DNA from: Candidatus Omnitrophota bacterium
GTDB taxonomy: Bacteria > Hinthialibacterota > Hinthialibacteria > Hinthialibacterales > Hinthialibacteraceae
Assembly (NCBI GenBank): GCA_016934335.1
Contig: JAFGTC010000037.1
Coordinates: 1-64,000 of the forward strand
Length of the DNA stretch: 64,000 nucleotides
Reading direction: 5' to 3'
The position numbers and the translations under genes were made by a program. Shown piece by piece: positions 10,748-21,977 of the stretch (the first letter of the stretch is position 1; each line of letters opens with the position of its first letter). The notes beneath the pieces were generated by a model that worked only from the letters and a program-made list of their open reading frames with translations, did not search any database and had not been told where the DNA came from.

Positions 10748-13708
10748 ATGTTTGAATGGATGAATCGACACAAAAAAGACATCATGACGTACACTTTGTG
10801 GCTGGTAATTCCCTCATTTATCGTGCTTTACGGTTATGGGGAATGCGCTAGACCTCAGCGCATGCAGTGGGTGGCTCGCGTTAATGGCGAGCCTGTCAGC
10901 GAGATCGAATGGTCTCAATGGATGGACAATATTCAGGATCGCATGCGTCAGTACGGTCAAGATGTAGACCGGGACGAACTTCGCGGTCAGGCCTTGGACA
11001 CCTCCATAACGTTGACCTTAAATCGAGAAAAAGCCCAGAAATACGGTCTGGCGACTTTGGATTCGGAAGTATCGGACGCCATTTTTGCCATGCCTTATTT
11101 TAAGGATGAAGCCGGCAACTTTAACGTTAACATTTACCGCGGCCTCCTTCAACGCGTCAATAAATCGCCGATTCAATTTGAAGAAGAACAGCGCGACGTT
11201 CTCACGCGCGCCAAACTTCGCACGTTGGTTTCGAATTCCTTGTTTCCTGCGGAAAACGAAGTCAAGCGGATTGAAGAACGTGAAGCGCAAAAGGTCCAGG
11301 TGGATTATCTCGCGTTTGAACCGAGCCGCTATGTGGATGATGTGACTCCGACCGCCGAGGGGATGCAAGGATTTTTTGCGGAGAATCAGGAAGACTATCG
11401 GATTCCCGATCAGCGCAACGCGGCTTATGCTCGTTTTAATGTGGCGGATTTCGTGGACGAAGCCACTTTTTCCGATTATCAATTAAATCGCTTCTTTGAA
11501 GAAAATCGCGAAAATTACCGCGTTCCCGATTCGGTTATGGTTGAATATCTGACCTATAAATCCGATGAATTCGCCGCCCAAGCCGAAGTGAGCGAAGAAG
11601 AAATTCAGAATTATTTTGAGGAAAATAAATCATCTTATACAAGCAAGCCTCAAGTTCAGATTCGCTATATTGTTCAGCCCATGGCGGATTTAATCGCCCA
11701 AGTGGAAGTAACGGATGAGGAAATCCAGAATTATTATGACGGCAACATTCAGCGATATACTCATGACGAACAAGCCAAGGCCAGTCATATTCTTTTGAAA
11801 GTCACTCCCGGCATCGACGAGCAGGGCGAAGAAGCCGTGAAAAATCGTTTGCTGGACATCCGGAAGGAAATTGAAGACGGATTGTCATTCGCCGACGCCG
11901 CCAAGAAATACTCGGAAGGGCCCAGCGCCGACCGGGGCGGCGATCTCGGCTTTTTCGGGCGCGGTCGAATGGTTCCTCCTTTTGAAGAAGCGGCTTTTGA
12001 ATTGCCCATTGGTCAGATCTCCGAACCCGTAAAAACCCAGTTTGGCTATCATCTGATTCGAGTGGAAGAACGAAAAGAAAAAGGAACCGATTCCCTCGAA
12101 TCGGTTCGGGATGAGATCTCCGATACTTTGAAAAAGCGTAAGGCTTTGGATTCATACCGAACCGAAATGGAATCTTTGAAATCATTGGATGAGGTCGCAG
12201 ACCGTTATGAAATTAAATCGACGGATTGGTTTGAACGCGGCGCCAATCTGCCCGACTTGACGCCCGGCGAGAGTTCTGTCATCGGCTCCGCCGCTTTTCG
12301 CAATGATCCCGACAATCCCATCGCCGTCGTAGGATATCCCACGATGGAAAATCTCTTTGTCATTGAACGAATGGGGCGCATTGACAGTCGTCCTCAGACG
12401 CTGGATGAAGCAAGAAGCGATATCATCGAGGATATCAAACTGAATAAAGCGGAAGATATCGCTTTGGCGGCCGCGCAGGCGGATATGGATCGGGTTCGAA
12501 GCGCGTCAGTGACGTTGGATGAAATCGCCAAAGATCGCAATTTAACGATTCAGACCAGCGATTTCTTCTCTCAAAACGATCAATCGGTGCGCGGATTCGG
12601 CTATCGGCCTACGGAACTGCTCAGCACGGCTTTTACGCTGAAAGAAGGCGATTTCGGCGGTCCGATCAAAACCTCGATGGGATGTCATATTATCCGGCTC
12701 GCCGCCCGCGAACCGGAGCATATTCCCGAATTGAATGAAATACGCTCTCAAGTGGAGCTGGATTGTCTGCAGGATCAGGCGGAGCAGCTGGCGCGTCTGG
12801 AAGGCCGCCAATTCAGCGATCTTATTTACAATCAACAAATTGCTCTCGAGATCGGCGCCGCTTCCGAATCGGTGTCTTCCGGAACGACCGGCTTGTTCTC
12901 TCTGCAGGATTCCATTCCGGATGTAGGCCGGCATCCATCCTTGAATTACGCCGTTTTTCAGATTGAAAATGAAGGGGAAATCAGCGATACGGTCGTTCCC
13001 GTCATGACTCAATCGAATCCGATGAATCCCAATCAGAAGCAGAAGGTGGAAGCCTATTACGTTCTCCAATTGAAAGAGATCAAGGATTCCTATCTGCCGG
13101 AACTATCCGAAGTAAAAGAGGATGTCGAGAAAGATTACCGCTTGAAATTGGCGGAAGAGGTAGCCGTTGCTCACGGCGCGGAAGCGTTGGAATCGATTCG
13201 CGCCGCCATCGCCTCCTCCCAGCCTGTTTCGGCGACCAAAGCGATTGAACTCAAAGATTTCGAAGATCCAACCGGCGACAAAACTCTCGGGAAAAACGCC
13301 GCCTACCGGGGCCCCTATGAAATTTCCGGAAACGGCATTGTCTCTGGCATCGGCGGTCGGGCTTGGCCGTTTACGAAAACGGCGCTGGCTCTGGAGCCTG
13401 GGAAGGTTTCCGGCTTGGTGAAATGTTATCGGGATAAGCGCACCAAAGACGGGGCTTCGGTTCAAGGGCCGATGACAGGCGTTTATATTCTACAAGTGCT
13501 TGGAAAGAAATCCCCTGAAGGAGAGGAAGCGCAAAGCCAAATGCAAGACCAATTGGCGCGCAGGCTTCAATCGATCGCCTATGAAGCGTGGATCAACGAA
13601 GTAAGCGCAGCCGCGAAGATTGAATACAATCAGCAAATTCTCAACCCTCAAGATTATGAAGAGGGGATTATGGAAGAAGGCGGTCTGGACGAAGACGCCA
13701 GTTCCTGA
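10748..13708 (+). CDS. PpiD/SurA-like peptidyl-prolyl cis-trans isomerase (parvulin), N-terminal membrane anchor
   Basis: N-terminal [31 protein letters not shown] anchor; canonical PpiC domain ASHILLKV...[49 protein letters not shown]; a second degenerate PpiC-like segment near [36 protein letters not shown]. Confidence 0.82.
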   Translation: MFEWMNRHKKDIMTYTLWLVIPSFIVLYGYGECARPQRMQWVARVNGEPVSEIEWSQWMDNIQDRMRQYGQDVDRDELRGQALDTSITLTLNREKAQKYGLATLDSEVSDAIFAMPYFKDEAGNFNVNIYRGLLQRVNKSPIQFEEEQRDVLTRAKLRTLVSNSLFPAENEVKRIEEREAQKVQVDYLAFEPSRYVDDVTPTAEGMQGFFAENQEDYRIPDQRNAAYARFNVADFVDEATFSDYQLNRFFEENRENYRVPDSVMVEYLTYKSDEFAAQAEVSEEEIQNYFEENKSSYTSKPQVQIRYIVQPMADLIAQVEVTDEEIQNYYDGNIQRYTHDEQAKASHILLKVTPGIDEQGEEAVKNRLLDIRKEIEDGLSFADAAKKYSEGPSADRGGDLGFFGRGRMVPPFEEAAFELPIGQISEPVKTQFGYHLIRVEERKEKGTDSLESVRDEISDTLKKRKALDSYRTEMESLKSLDEVADRYEIKSTDWFERGANLPDLTPGESSVIGSAAFRNDPDNPIAVVGYPTMENLFVIERMGRIDSRPQTLDEARSDIIEDIKLNKAEDIALAAAQADMDRVRSASVTLDEIAKDRNLTIQTSDFFSQNDQSVRGFGYRPTELLSTAFTLKEGDFGGPIKTSMGCHIIRLAAREPEHIPELNEIRSQVELDCLQDQAEQLARLEGRQFSDLIYNQQIALEIGAASESVSSGTTGLFSLQDSIPDVGRHPSLNYAVFQIENEGEISDTVVPVMTQSNPMNPNQKQKVEAYYVLQLKEIKDSYLPELSEVKEDVEKDYRLKLAEEVAVAHGAEALESIRAAIASSQPVSATKAIELKDFEDPTGDKTLGKNAAYRGPYEISGNGIVSGIGGRAWPFTKTALALEPGKVSGLVKCYRDKRTKDGASVQGPMTGVYILQVLGKKSPEGEEAQSQMQDQLARRLQSIAYEAWINEVSAAAKIEYNQQILNPQDYEEGIMEEGGLDEDASS

Positions 13709-13739
13709 GCGATGAGACAGTCTGACTGCGAGTAACAAA

Positions 13740-16700
13740 TTGATGGATGATTGGTTGGAAAAAGGAAGCAGGATGTCGCGGTTGAGCACCAAGCCGACGC
13801 GGCTTCCTGCTTTTTTCTGTGCGGCGGTATTTTTGCTGCTTTTGCTTCCCTGCGCGCAGGCGGCGCCATCGCCCTATCTTGCCGGCGAATTTCCCGCCGC
13901 CTCCGGCATTGTTTTGCTGAACGCGCAATGGCGCATCCAGGCTTTTTTCCCGACGCCCGGCGTTCCAAGCGATCTGGCGATTTTGCCTAATCAAACTCAG
14001 TTTGCCGTAGTCACGCAGCAAGGCGAGTTTGTTATTTATTCCGGCGAGGGCGGGCAAGTCTATCGCGCCGTGTTTGAACCTTTGGACGATGTTGACAGTC
14101 CTCTGGATGGATCCAATCGTTTTTTGCTTACCTCGCGCGAAGGGAAGAGAGTCTTCTTTTTTGATACTGCTTCCATGGAGCAGCAGGATATTTCCTATAC
14201 GTTTGAAGGGCCGACCGATGCGGATGTTCTCCCCAATGGAAATTTATTAGTCTGTGATTCCTCGGCGGGGCGCATTGTTGAAATCACACAAAGCGGCCGT
14301 TTGGTATGGAGTTACGATCATGATTTGAAGCAGCCGGCGGATGCAGTTCGCCTCTCGTCAGGCGAAACGCTCATCTCTGATTTTGACAACCATCGATTGC
14401 TGGTCGTAACTCCCGCTGGCGCCGTCAGTGCGGAGTTGCGCGGCTTCGATCATCCCTCCAAATTGACGCTTCTTTCAGACGGCGCCGTACTTGTCGCCGA
14501 TTCCGATCAGCAGGAAATTGAAAAAATCTCTCCAACGGGGGAGCAGCAGGCGCTGCGGAAAAACTTGAATTGCGTCCGCTCTGCGGCTTTTCTTCCTAGT
14601 CAAAATCTTTATCTCTGCGCCGTTCAGAATAAATTTTCACCGCCTCCAAATCAAATTTCTGCGGCGGCCGCCAAAGAGACGAAGCCCAAGCCGGATTCGG
14701 ATTCAATGGGCCGTCTTTTTATATGGTTGATCATAGCCGCCGGTCTTGCCTTTTTTACGCGGTACTCGAAACAGTATCCCCGTTTGGCGCTTCTTGCCTT
14801 TATCGGGGCGCTGCTGATTCTTCTCAGTGTTCTTTATTTCACCCAAACTAAGGCCGCAGGAAGCTTGTCGCATCGACCCAGTTGGATTTTTTGGGCTGCC
14901 GCTTTACTGCTTTGTCTTTTATCTTTTCGCGATGCTGTAAGTTCCTACTGGTCCAAAGAACGTTGGCTGGAATCGAAATCGGATTGGATTTACCCGCTCC
15001 GACGCAAAGATTATGTCATTTTTCTCTTGCTGCCGATTCTCTCTCTGATCGCCCAATATTATCATTTGAACGCTGCGCCGTTTGGCTGGCGCATTCCATG
15101 GTTCATTCCCGTCTTGTTGTGGGGAGGAACGCTCTATGCTTTTTACTCGGCGTTAACAAAAACACGTAAGCGCGGCAATCGAGAACATTCCGCTTTTCAC
15201 GTCGGATCGGTCACTCTGGCTGTTCCCTTTACCACGGGCAGCGTCAGTCTTGAAGAGAGCGATGACGCTGTCGAGGGAGCGACGGAAAGCGAACTGGAGC
15301 ATCATCTTATCGATCCGTGGGCCAATACGATTTTCATTTTGCTTCTGTTTGCGGGAGCGGCGTTGTATTTGTTCGGCGTCACATCCGTTCCTACCGATGT
15401 GCATGGCGATGAAGCGGAAGTAGCCTTATACGGAATCCAAGTCCGTGATTCGGGAAATTGGAATCCGTTTAACCTCGGGTGGTATGAGATCCCCAATCTT
15501 TTTTATTTGTTGCCCTCTTGGGGCATGTGGCTTTTTGGCGACAATTTGTTCGGCGTTCGCGCCGCCGGCGCGTTGATAGGCGTGGCATGCATTCCCTTAT
15601 TTTATTTGCTCGCCCGCCGCATGCTTCGACCCGCTCCCGCCGTCATGGCCGCCTGTTTGTTTACGACATCGACTTTTCTGATTCATTTTTCTCGAATCGG
15701 GATTGGATACAATCAAACGATTTTATTGACGCTGGCCGTCATGTACGGCTTTGTGAGAGGCATCCAGGATCAGGATGCGCGCTGGCTGTCCTTCGCCGGC
15801 TTTTTAACCGCAATCGGCTTCTTATCCTATCAAGCGTCCAAAATTCTTGCGCCGTTGATTGTACTCTCGCTCGGGTTGTTATGGATGACTCGCTTGTTGT
15901 CCTGGCGTGGATTTCTAAAAACGTCGGTCGCTTTTTTCCTGGCGTTTTGGATTGGAATCTCGCCCATGATCGGCGTCTACATGACAGATTTTCAAGCCGC
16001 ATTTTCTCGAGCCAAAGGCGTTACGCTGCTCTCGCCGGAAGGGGAGGAATTGTTTCGCCGCGGACATCCGGAGAATTTATCGAATGGGAGTTTGATTTGG
16101 ATTCAGTTGGAGCGATCGTTGTTGGCCCCCATCTCGTATCACGACAACAGCCCTTATTTGGAAAATCAAGGAAATGGCGGCATGCTGGACGCCTTCCCCG
16201 CAATCTTTTTTGCGGCCGGGATATTTCTCTTGCTGGGAACGATCTCTCATCCATTGTCGCGCCTTCTTCTTCTTTGGATTTTATGCATCCCGATTGTCGG
16301 CGGCGCCTTGACCGATCACGCCCCATCCTATCAAAGACTAGTAGGATTGCTGCCGTTTCTACTCATTGCGGCGGCGCCGATATTAAACGGTTGTTTAGTT
16401 CGTCTTTCGCGTTTGTTTAGTTGGATGCCGCCGACCAGGCTTCATGTAACAACCGCGGTTTTGATTGTTTTGTCGATATTCAGCATGCATCGATATTTTC
16501 ATCAAATCATGTCGAAGCCCCAGCATTTGGATGAATGGACCCGTGTCGCTCGCTATTTGAAAGATGCGGGCCCCGCCCAATATACGTATTTTTTGGGGCC
16601 GCCTCATGTCTATTTTCAATACGGAACCTTGCGTTTTTTGGCGCCGAACGCCAAGGGCGAAAATGTGCTTCATCCGGAGCAATTCGTGAAAAACCGGATC

Positions 16701-16850
16701 GTAAGGCGAGGGCCGACTTGCTTTCTTTTAATACGCAGCAACCGTCAATACATCGACGAACTGCGGCGGCTCTATCCGGGGGGCAGGGAAGAGACTCATT
16801 TTAATCAGGAAGAGAAAGCCCCCTTTACAACCTATGTTGTGAATTTCTAA
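13740..16850 (+). CDS. N-terminal beta-propeller fused to GT39/PMT-like polytopic glycosyltransferase
   Basis: Signal peptide (likely start 13773), NHL/PQQ-like repeats (DADVLPNGNLLVCDSSAGRIVEITQSGRLVWSYD), then many TM segments with PTDVHGDEAEVALYGIQV and NLFGVRAAGALIGVACIPLFYLLARR. Confidence 0.7.
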   Translation: MMDDWLEKGSRMSRLSTKPTRLPAFFCAAVFLLLLLPCAQAAPSPYLAGEFPAASGIVLLNAQWRIQAFFPTPGVPSDLAILPNQTQFAVVTQQGEFVIYSGEGGQVYRAVFEPLDDVDSPLDGSNRFLLTSREGKRVFFFDTASMEQQDISYTFEGPTDADVLPNGNLLVCDSSAGRIVEITQSGRLVWSYDHDLKQPADAVRLSSGETLISDFDNHRLLVVTPAGAVSAELRGFDHPSKLTLLSDGAVLVADSDQQEIEKISPTGEQQALRKNLNCVRSAAFLPSQNLYLCAVQNKFSPPPNQISAAAAKETKPKPDSDSMGRLFIWLIIAAGLAFFTRYSKQYPRLALLAFIGALLILLSVLYFTQTKAAGSLSHRPSWIFWAAALLLCLLSFRDAVSSYWSKERWLESKSDWIYPLRRKDYVIFLLLPILSLIAQYYHLNAAPFGWRIPWFIPVLLWGGTLYAFYSALTKTRKRGNREHSAFHVGSVTLAVPFTTGSVSLEESDDAVEGATESELEHHLIDPWANTIFILLLFAGAALYLFGVTSVPTDVHGDEAEVALYGIQVRDSGNWNPFNLGWYEIPNLFYLLPSWGMWLFGDNLFGVRAAGALIGVACIPLFYLLARRMLRPAPAVMAACLFTTSTFLIHFSRIGIGYNQTILLTLAVMYGFVRGIQDQDARWLSFAGFLTAIGFLSYQASKILAPLIVLSLGLLWMTRLLSWRGFLKTSVAFFLAFWIGISPMIGVYMTDFQAAFSRAKGVTLLSPEGEELFRRGHPENLSNGSLIWIQLERSLLAPISYHDNSPYLENQGNGGMLDAFPAIFFAAGIFLLLGTISHPLSRLLLLWILCIPIVGGALTDHAPSYQRLVGLLPFLLIAAAPILNGCLVRLSRLFSWMPPTRLHVTTAVLIVLSIFSMHRYFHQIMSKPQHLDEWTRVARYLKDAGPAQYTYFLGPPHVYFQYGTLRFLAPNAKGENVLHPEQFVKNRIVRRGPTCFLLIRSNRQYIDELRRLYPGGREETHFNQEEKAPFTTYVVNF

Positions 16851-16883
16851 ACCGAGATCGAATCCATACGAACATCTGTTTGT

Positions 16884-17675
16884 TTAATCGGGTTGGAGGC
16901 TTTTCATGCGGGTTATCTGCGTTTGAACGCTGTCCACTAAAATGGCGGCGTCGCTGGAATACACGATCCAGTTCAGTCCTAGTTTCATCCATTTATGCAG
17001 ACGAGTCATGGGATCCTGTTTGGGCTGGACATGCATTCCAACTATCAAACCGGCGCCACTGGCTCGGGAGATGACGGCTTCCACCGTTTGGAGATATTCC
17101 GGATGGTTGTATTGTTCGGGCATTTCCATCGAGATGCTCAGATCGTGGGGGCCTATAAAAATTCCATCCAGTCCTTCTACGGCGATCAGAGAGTCCAGAT
17201 TTTCCACAGCGGCGACGCTTTCGACGCCGATTAAAACATAGTTATTTTGATTCCATTTTTGTAAATACTCTAACGCAGCATCCCGTAAAGGCTTTTCTCC
17301 CGTTGTATGTTCTCTGGCGCGTTGTCCCTTCAAAGGCCTTAATTTTACCGATTGGATTATTTCTTTTACTTCCTCCACAGTTTCTACATAAGGGACTACG
17401 ATCCCTTCCGCGCCGGCGTCCATGGTCATCGAGATCCAATGACGATTGACATAAGGAGTGCGCACTGCTGGAGAGACGCCATGGGCGGAGTAAAAGCAGC
17501 ACATTTCACTGACGGATTCGCGGTCGAGGGGCGTGTGCTCTGTATCAATAAATACAAAATCCAAGCCTGTTTTCGCCAAACGAGTCGCTGTATGGGCGCT
17601 GAGATGATTCGCTGTATGGATGCCGAAAACTTTTTCTCCCTCTTTCATCCGCACCCTTATGTTTTGTTTCTGCAT
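16884..17675 (-). CDS. HpcH/HpaI aldolase family protein
   Basis: DFVFIDTEHTPLDRES, GAEGIVVPYVETVEEVKEI, LIGVESVAAVENLD, DGIFIGPHDLSISM. Confidence 0.88.
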   Translation of the reverse strand: MQKQNIRVRMKEGEKVFGIHTANHLSAHTATRLAKTGLDFVFIDTEHTPLDRESVSEMCCFYSAHGVSPAVRTPYVNRHWISMTMDAGAEGIVVPYVETVEEVKEIIQSVKLRPLKGQRAREHTTGEKPLRDAALEYLQKWNQNNYVLIGVESVAAVENLDSLIAVEGLDGIFIGPHDLSISMEMPEQYNHPEYLQTVEAVISRASGAGLIVGMHVQPKQDPMTRLHKWMKLGLNWIVYSSDAAILVDSVQTQITRMKSLQPD

Positions 17676-18009
17676 GGGCGTTGTCTTATCCTTTGAATCA
17701 TTTTTTTGAATAGTCTGATTTTACACAATATCGCATCGAAGGCAATTCGAAAAACAATTTTGCAGTCGATTAAGTTTTCAACCCAATCAATTTACTCCAT
17801 CTGCGTATGCTCCGCTTGAAGCCCTCCTCTTCCATGATTAATATAAGTATTCTATCTGAGTATGCATCGCCGGTGATTTGAAATTTCCATCGATTTTTTA
17901 TTAGAGACTTAATCAAAACGGCGTTCATGCGATACAAATTCAACGCGGCCTTTCCTTTTGATCGGCTTATATGCAAAAAAAGTGCGGGTGCGTTGTATAA
18001 CGAGGAAAA

Positions 18010-19605
18010 ATGATTATGCCCTATCGCGTACTTGTCAGCGATCCGCTAGCTCAGGAAGGCGTCGACATTTTACAGAGCCATGATGACGTTCATGTTGATG
18101 TGAAAACAAAACTGCCTCCTGATGAATTGAAAAGCATAATTGGACAATACGACGCCTTGGTCATTCGCAGCGGCACCCAAGTTTCGAAAGAGATTATTGA
18201 ACATGCCGATAAATTGAAGGTTATCGGCCGGGCGGGCGTTGGCGTGGATAATGTTGACATCGTTGCAGCGACCCAGCGGGGCGTCATCGTCATGAATACT
18301 CCGGGAGGAAACACCGTTTCCACCGCTGAGCATACTTGGGCGATGCTCATGAGCGTATCCCGCAATATTCCCCCCGCCTATATCTCTTTGCGAGAAGGCC
18401 GCTGGGATCGGAAAAAATATACGGGAAAAGAGTTGCTCGGTAAAACGATCGGCATTATCGGATTGGGGCGGATCGGGAGCGTCGTAGGCGAAAGAGCCAA
18501 GGCGTTTGGTATGAAAGTCTTAGGCTACGATCCCTTCACCTCCGATGAGCGCATCAAACAGATGGGATTTGAGCCGGTCGCCTTAGATGATCTTTTCGCT
18601 CGGTCCGATTACATTACGGTTCATACGCCTAGATCCAAAGAAACGACGCATCTCCTGGATGATCAGGCCTTTGCAAAAATGAAAAAAGGCGTTCGAGTTA
18701 TTAATTGCGCCCGCGGCGGGATTATTGATGAAGAGGCTCTTTTGCGGGCGTTGGAAAGCGGGAAATGCGCTGGCGCTGCGCTTGACGTCTATGAATCGGA
18801 GCCGCCTTCCGCCGATCATCCGCTCGTTCAGCGGGATGATTGCATCTGCACGCCGCACTTGGGCGCATCCACCGAAGAAGCGCAAACGAACGTCGCTATT
18901 GATATCGCCCGCAACGTATTGGACGCCTTGACGGGCGGTGAAGTGCGAAACGCCATCAATATTCCCTCGATTCCGCCAGAATTACGGGCCGCTCTCGAAC
19001 CGTATATCTCTCTCTCCGAAAAATTGGGAATGTTCGCCGTACAGTATTTTGGAAAGCGCCCGGAGCGAATGGAAGTAACTTATTCCGGTCCTTTATCTAC
19101 GCACGATACGTCTTTATTGACGCTTTCTGTATTAAAGGGTTTATTAACTCCGGTTTTGAGTGAAACCGTCAATTTCGTGAATGCGCCTTTGTTAGCGGAG
19201 CAGCGGCATATCGATTACACCGAAAGCAAAACGCCGAAAGCCGAGGGATTCACCAACCTGATTACCGTCAAACTCTCCGCCGGAGATGAGTCCATCTCGG
19301 TCAGTGGAACAACGTTCGCCGACGATGCAAGAATCGTTCGAGTGGACGGCTTCCGCATTGAGGGGAAGCCCTACGGAACCGTTCTGTTCTTCATGAATGT
19401 CGATCAACCGGGCGTTATCGGTCATGTCTGTACAGTTCTTGGGAAGCATAATGTGAATATAGCCGATATGTCTCTGGGGCGTAAAGAACGAGGCGGATAC
19501 GCTATCACTGTTTGTAATGTCGATGCTCCCGTTCCCGATACAGTGATTGAAGAGTTGCTTTCTATGAATTTAGTGCGAGACATTAAGGTGATCGATCTGA
19601 GGTAA
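18010..19605 (+). CDS. serA: D-3-phosphoglycerate dehydrogenase
   Basis: VIGRAGVGVDNVD, NTPGGNTVSTAEHTWAMLM, GIIGLGRIGS, TPHLGASTEEAQ, C-terminal ACT domain; 531 aa. Confidence 0.95.
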   Translation: MIMPYRVLVSDPLAQEGVDILQSHDDVHVDVKTKLPPDELKSIIGQYDALVIRSGTQVSKEIIEHADKLKVIGRAGVGVDNVDIVAATQRGVIVMNTPGGNTVSTAEHTWAMLMSVSRNIPPAYISLREGRWDRKKYTGKELLGKTIGIIGLGRIGSVVGERAKAFGMKVLGYDPFTSDERIKQMGFEPVALDDLFARSDYITVHTPRSKETTHLLDDQAFAKMKKGVRVINCARGGIIDEEALLRALESGKCAGAALDVYESEPPSADHPLVQRDDCICTPHLGASTEEAQTNVAIDIARNVLDALTGGEVRNAINIPSIPPELRAALEPYISLSEKLGMFAVQYFGKRPERMEVTYSGPLSTHDTSLLTLSVLKGLLTPVLSETVNFVNAPLLAEQRHIDYTESKTPKAEGFTNLITVKLSAGDESISVSGTTFADDARIVRVDGFRIEGKPYGTVLFFMNVDQPGVIGHVCTVLGKHNVNIADMSLGRKERGGYAITVCNVDAPVPDTVIEELLSMNLVRDIKVIDLR

Positions 19606-19640
19606 TTATTAGGGGCATTATCACGTAAGCAGGTGCAACT

Positions 19641-20420
19641 TTGGTTCATTTTTCTTCTTTGCGCGTCGGGATTGTCAAATATGTTAATGCATTACCGTTA
19701 GAATACGATTTAGATCGTTTTCTTCCCGGCGCAAAAATCGTTCTGGATGTTCCTTCCTCCCTGGGAAGGCAAATGGAAAGAGGCGAGTTGGATGTGGCGC
19801 TGCTTTCCTCCATTGCGCTTTATCGGCATTCGGATTATGGATTTATTCCCGGGCTGGGAATAAGCAGCGACGGTCCGGTGCGAAGCGTCTGCCTGTTCTG
19901 CAAAAAGCCTCTTTCAGAAATTCAAACCGTCGCTCTGGATCAAAGTTCGTTGACGTCGGTGACGATGATACGCATTCTTTTTGCGGATTTCTGGAAATGT
20001 CAACCCCGCTATTTTTCGTTCCAGCCGCCGATTGAAAATGGATTGAATATTGCCGATGCGGCTCTCGCCATCGGCGATCCGACTCTTTTGTTTGACGGCA
20101 AAAACGTGGAGGCCCACGATGCAGGTGAATTATGGCGTCAGTATAGCCGCCTGCCGTTCGTCTATGCGGTTTGGGTGACTCGCCCCGGCTTGGATCCTCA
20201 ATCGCTTATTGAACCGTTTTCTCTGGCGGCTGAAAGCGGTTTATCGAATATCGACGCCATTTCGGAGCAATGCGCGCAGAAAACGCCTCTAACCGCCGAT
20301 TCGTACCGGGATTATTTCACCCGCTGCATTCAATATAAAATGACGGATAAACATATGGAGGGCATGCATTATTTTTTTGATAAAACCCGTACGATTCCTG
20401 GTCAATCCAATGCATCCTGA
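19641..20420 (+). CDS. mqnA: Menaquinone biosynthetic enzyme MqnA-like (chorismate dehydratase, futalosine pathway)
   Basis: LRVGIVKYVNALPLEYDL, DVALLSSIALYRHSDYGFIPGLGISSDGPVRSV, VALDQSSLTSVTMIRIL, AALAIGDPTL; TTG start. Confidence 0.8.
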   Translation: MVHFSSLRVGIVKYVNALPLEYDLDRFLPGAKIVLDVPSSLGRQMERGELDVALLSSIALYRHSDYGFIPGLGISSDGPVRSVCLFCKKPLSEIQTVALDQSSLTSVTMIRILFADFWKCQPRYFSFQPPIENGLNIADAALAIGDPTLLFDGKNVEAHDAGELWRQYSRLPFVYAVWVTRPGLDPQSLIEPFSLAAESGLSNIDAISEQCAQKTPLTADSYRDYFTRCIQYKMTDKHMEGMHYFFDKTRTIPGQSNAS

Positions 20421-20466
20421 CTCGGCGTCGAAAAGGGCGCCAATCTTATGTCTCCCGCTCAAAAAA

Positions 20467-20507
20467 TCCCCCTTGAACCTCGATGAACAAAAGGTTCGAA
20501 AGGGGGA
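20467..20507. terminator. Putative bidirectional terminator hairpin
   Basis: TCCCCCTTGAACCT ... AGGTTC(GA)AAGGGGGA, flanked by A-run on the left and A/T-rich sequence on the right; between mqnA and a minus-strand gene. Confidence 0.55.
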
Positions 20508-20568
20508 AAATAAAAGTATGTTTTTTTCGTTTATGAAATGCGCATCAACACAGAATTAATCAGAGTTG

Positions 20569-20841
20569 TCAGTATAATTCTCGAACGATGTCATTGATGT
20601 CAGTGGGATCGATTCCCGATCCGGGTTTTTTGGACATGCGATCGACGATGGTTCTCATTTCTTCTTCCTTCAACAACTTATGCATGGCTTCCACGCGATC
20701 GAGCGAATGACATTTGCTGCAAAGGGTTTCGAACTTTGGATGAGCCCCCGTCATCGCCGATTTTTTCTGGGATTCCGCACAGCCGATAAATAATCCGACT
20801 ACGAGCACAACTCCTAAAGCGATGATGCTTGTTGATTTCAT
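20569..20841 (-). CDS. Monoheme cytochrome c-like lipoprotein
   Basis: 90 aa, lipobox LFIGC, single CSKCH heme-binding motif. Confidence 0.7.
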   Translation of the reverse strand: MKSTSIIALGVVLVVGLFIGCAESQKKSAMTGAHPKFETLCSKCHSLDRVEAMHKLLKEEEMRTIVDRMSKKPGSGIDPTDINDIVRELY

Positions 20842-21136
20842 ATCCCTGTCTCCTTATCCTGCGAATCAGCATTTTTAAACGTGCATATATCCACATTCCT
20901 GGTTATCTTGCCAGATTCCCTTTGATTTTTCTACGGCAGTGCCTAAATATGCTGAATTAATTTGCATATCCGATAGATTTGTCGAAGAAAGTCTTCATTC
21001 AGGAATACGAGGCGAGTTTTTCTGGTTATAACTTGCTATAATCGATTCCAGGAATTTTGTTTCTAAAATATTTTCATACTTGAGGCTGGCTATTTTATAT
21101 ATAGAGAGTCGGAATGTGGAATAATCAGGAACTATT

Positions 21137-21934
21137 ATGAACAGTGGATCGGGATACAATAATCCACTCGTCGCCGACACTTACGATTTTGTTGTTCCTT
21201 ATCGCAAACGAAACGATGTCGGCTTCTTTGTCGATCTTGCCAAAGAATGCGGAAAACAGGTTTTAGAACTTGGCTGCGGAACAGGCCGCATCCTCATTCC
21301 TACCGCCCGGGAAAAGATGCAGATCACCGGTTTGGACCTCTCCAGCGAAATGCTACGCGTTTGTCGCCATTCTTTGGATCGTGAGCCGGAATCTGTACAA
21401 AACTGCGTCGACCTTGTTCAAAGCGATATGCGCGATTTTGATCTGGGAAAGCAATTCCATTTAGTGACTATTCCCTTCCGGACTTTCCATCATTTATTGC
21501 ATGTCGCCGATCAGATCAAGTGCCTGTCGTCAATCCGCCGGCATTTATACGACGGGGGGCGTTTGACGTTGGATTTATTTAATCCTTCTTTGCCTTATTT
21601 GTACGATAAGCGGTTTCAGAAACTGGTGGAAGAAGAGCCGCCTTTTCAATTACCGGACGGGCGCCGCATGCTTCGACGCTGTCAACTTCTGGCGCGCGAT
21701 CTTCATCAACAGATTTTGACTCTTGAATTTCTCTATGAATGGCGGGATGAGAACGGCGCCGTCCAACAATATTCCCATCAAATGATTTTACGCTATTTTT
21801 TCCGGTATGAGATCGAACATCTTCTCGCTCGAACGGGATTTGAACTGGAATGCGTCTATGCGGATTACAAGAAAACGCCTTTCGGGTCACAATATCCCGG
21901 TGAGTTGATCGTCGTGGCTCGAAAGGCGGCATGA
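21137..21934 (+). CDS. Class I SAM-dependent methyltransferase
   Basis: VLELGCGTGRILIPTA, GLDLSSEMLRVCR motifs. Confidence 0.85.
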   Translation: MNSGSGYNNPLVADTYDFVVPYRKRNDVGFFVDLAKECGKQVLELGCGTGRILIPTAREKMQITGLDLSSEMLRVCRHSLDREPESVQNCVDLVQSDMRDFDLGKQFHLVTIPFRTFHHLLHVADQIKCLSSIRRHLYDGGRLTLDLFNPSLPYLYDKRFQKLVEEEPPFQLPDGRRMLRRCQLLARDLHQQILTLEFLYEWRDENGAVQQYSHQMILRYFFRYEIEHLLARTGFELECVYADYKKTPFGSQYPGELIVVARKAA

Positions 21935-21977
21935 CGGAGCCTTTCGATGCGGCGCCTCAAATTGCTCGAATAATGAA

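Noticed and set aside
15518-16420. 300-aa plus-strand ORF in an alternative frame
   Set aside because: Lies inside the GT39-like gene 13740..16850; Arg/Ser/His-rich translation typical of an out-of-frame read.
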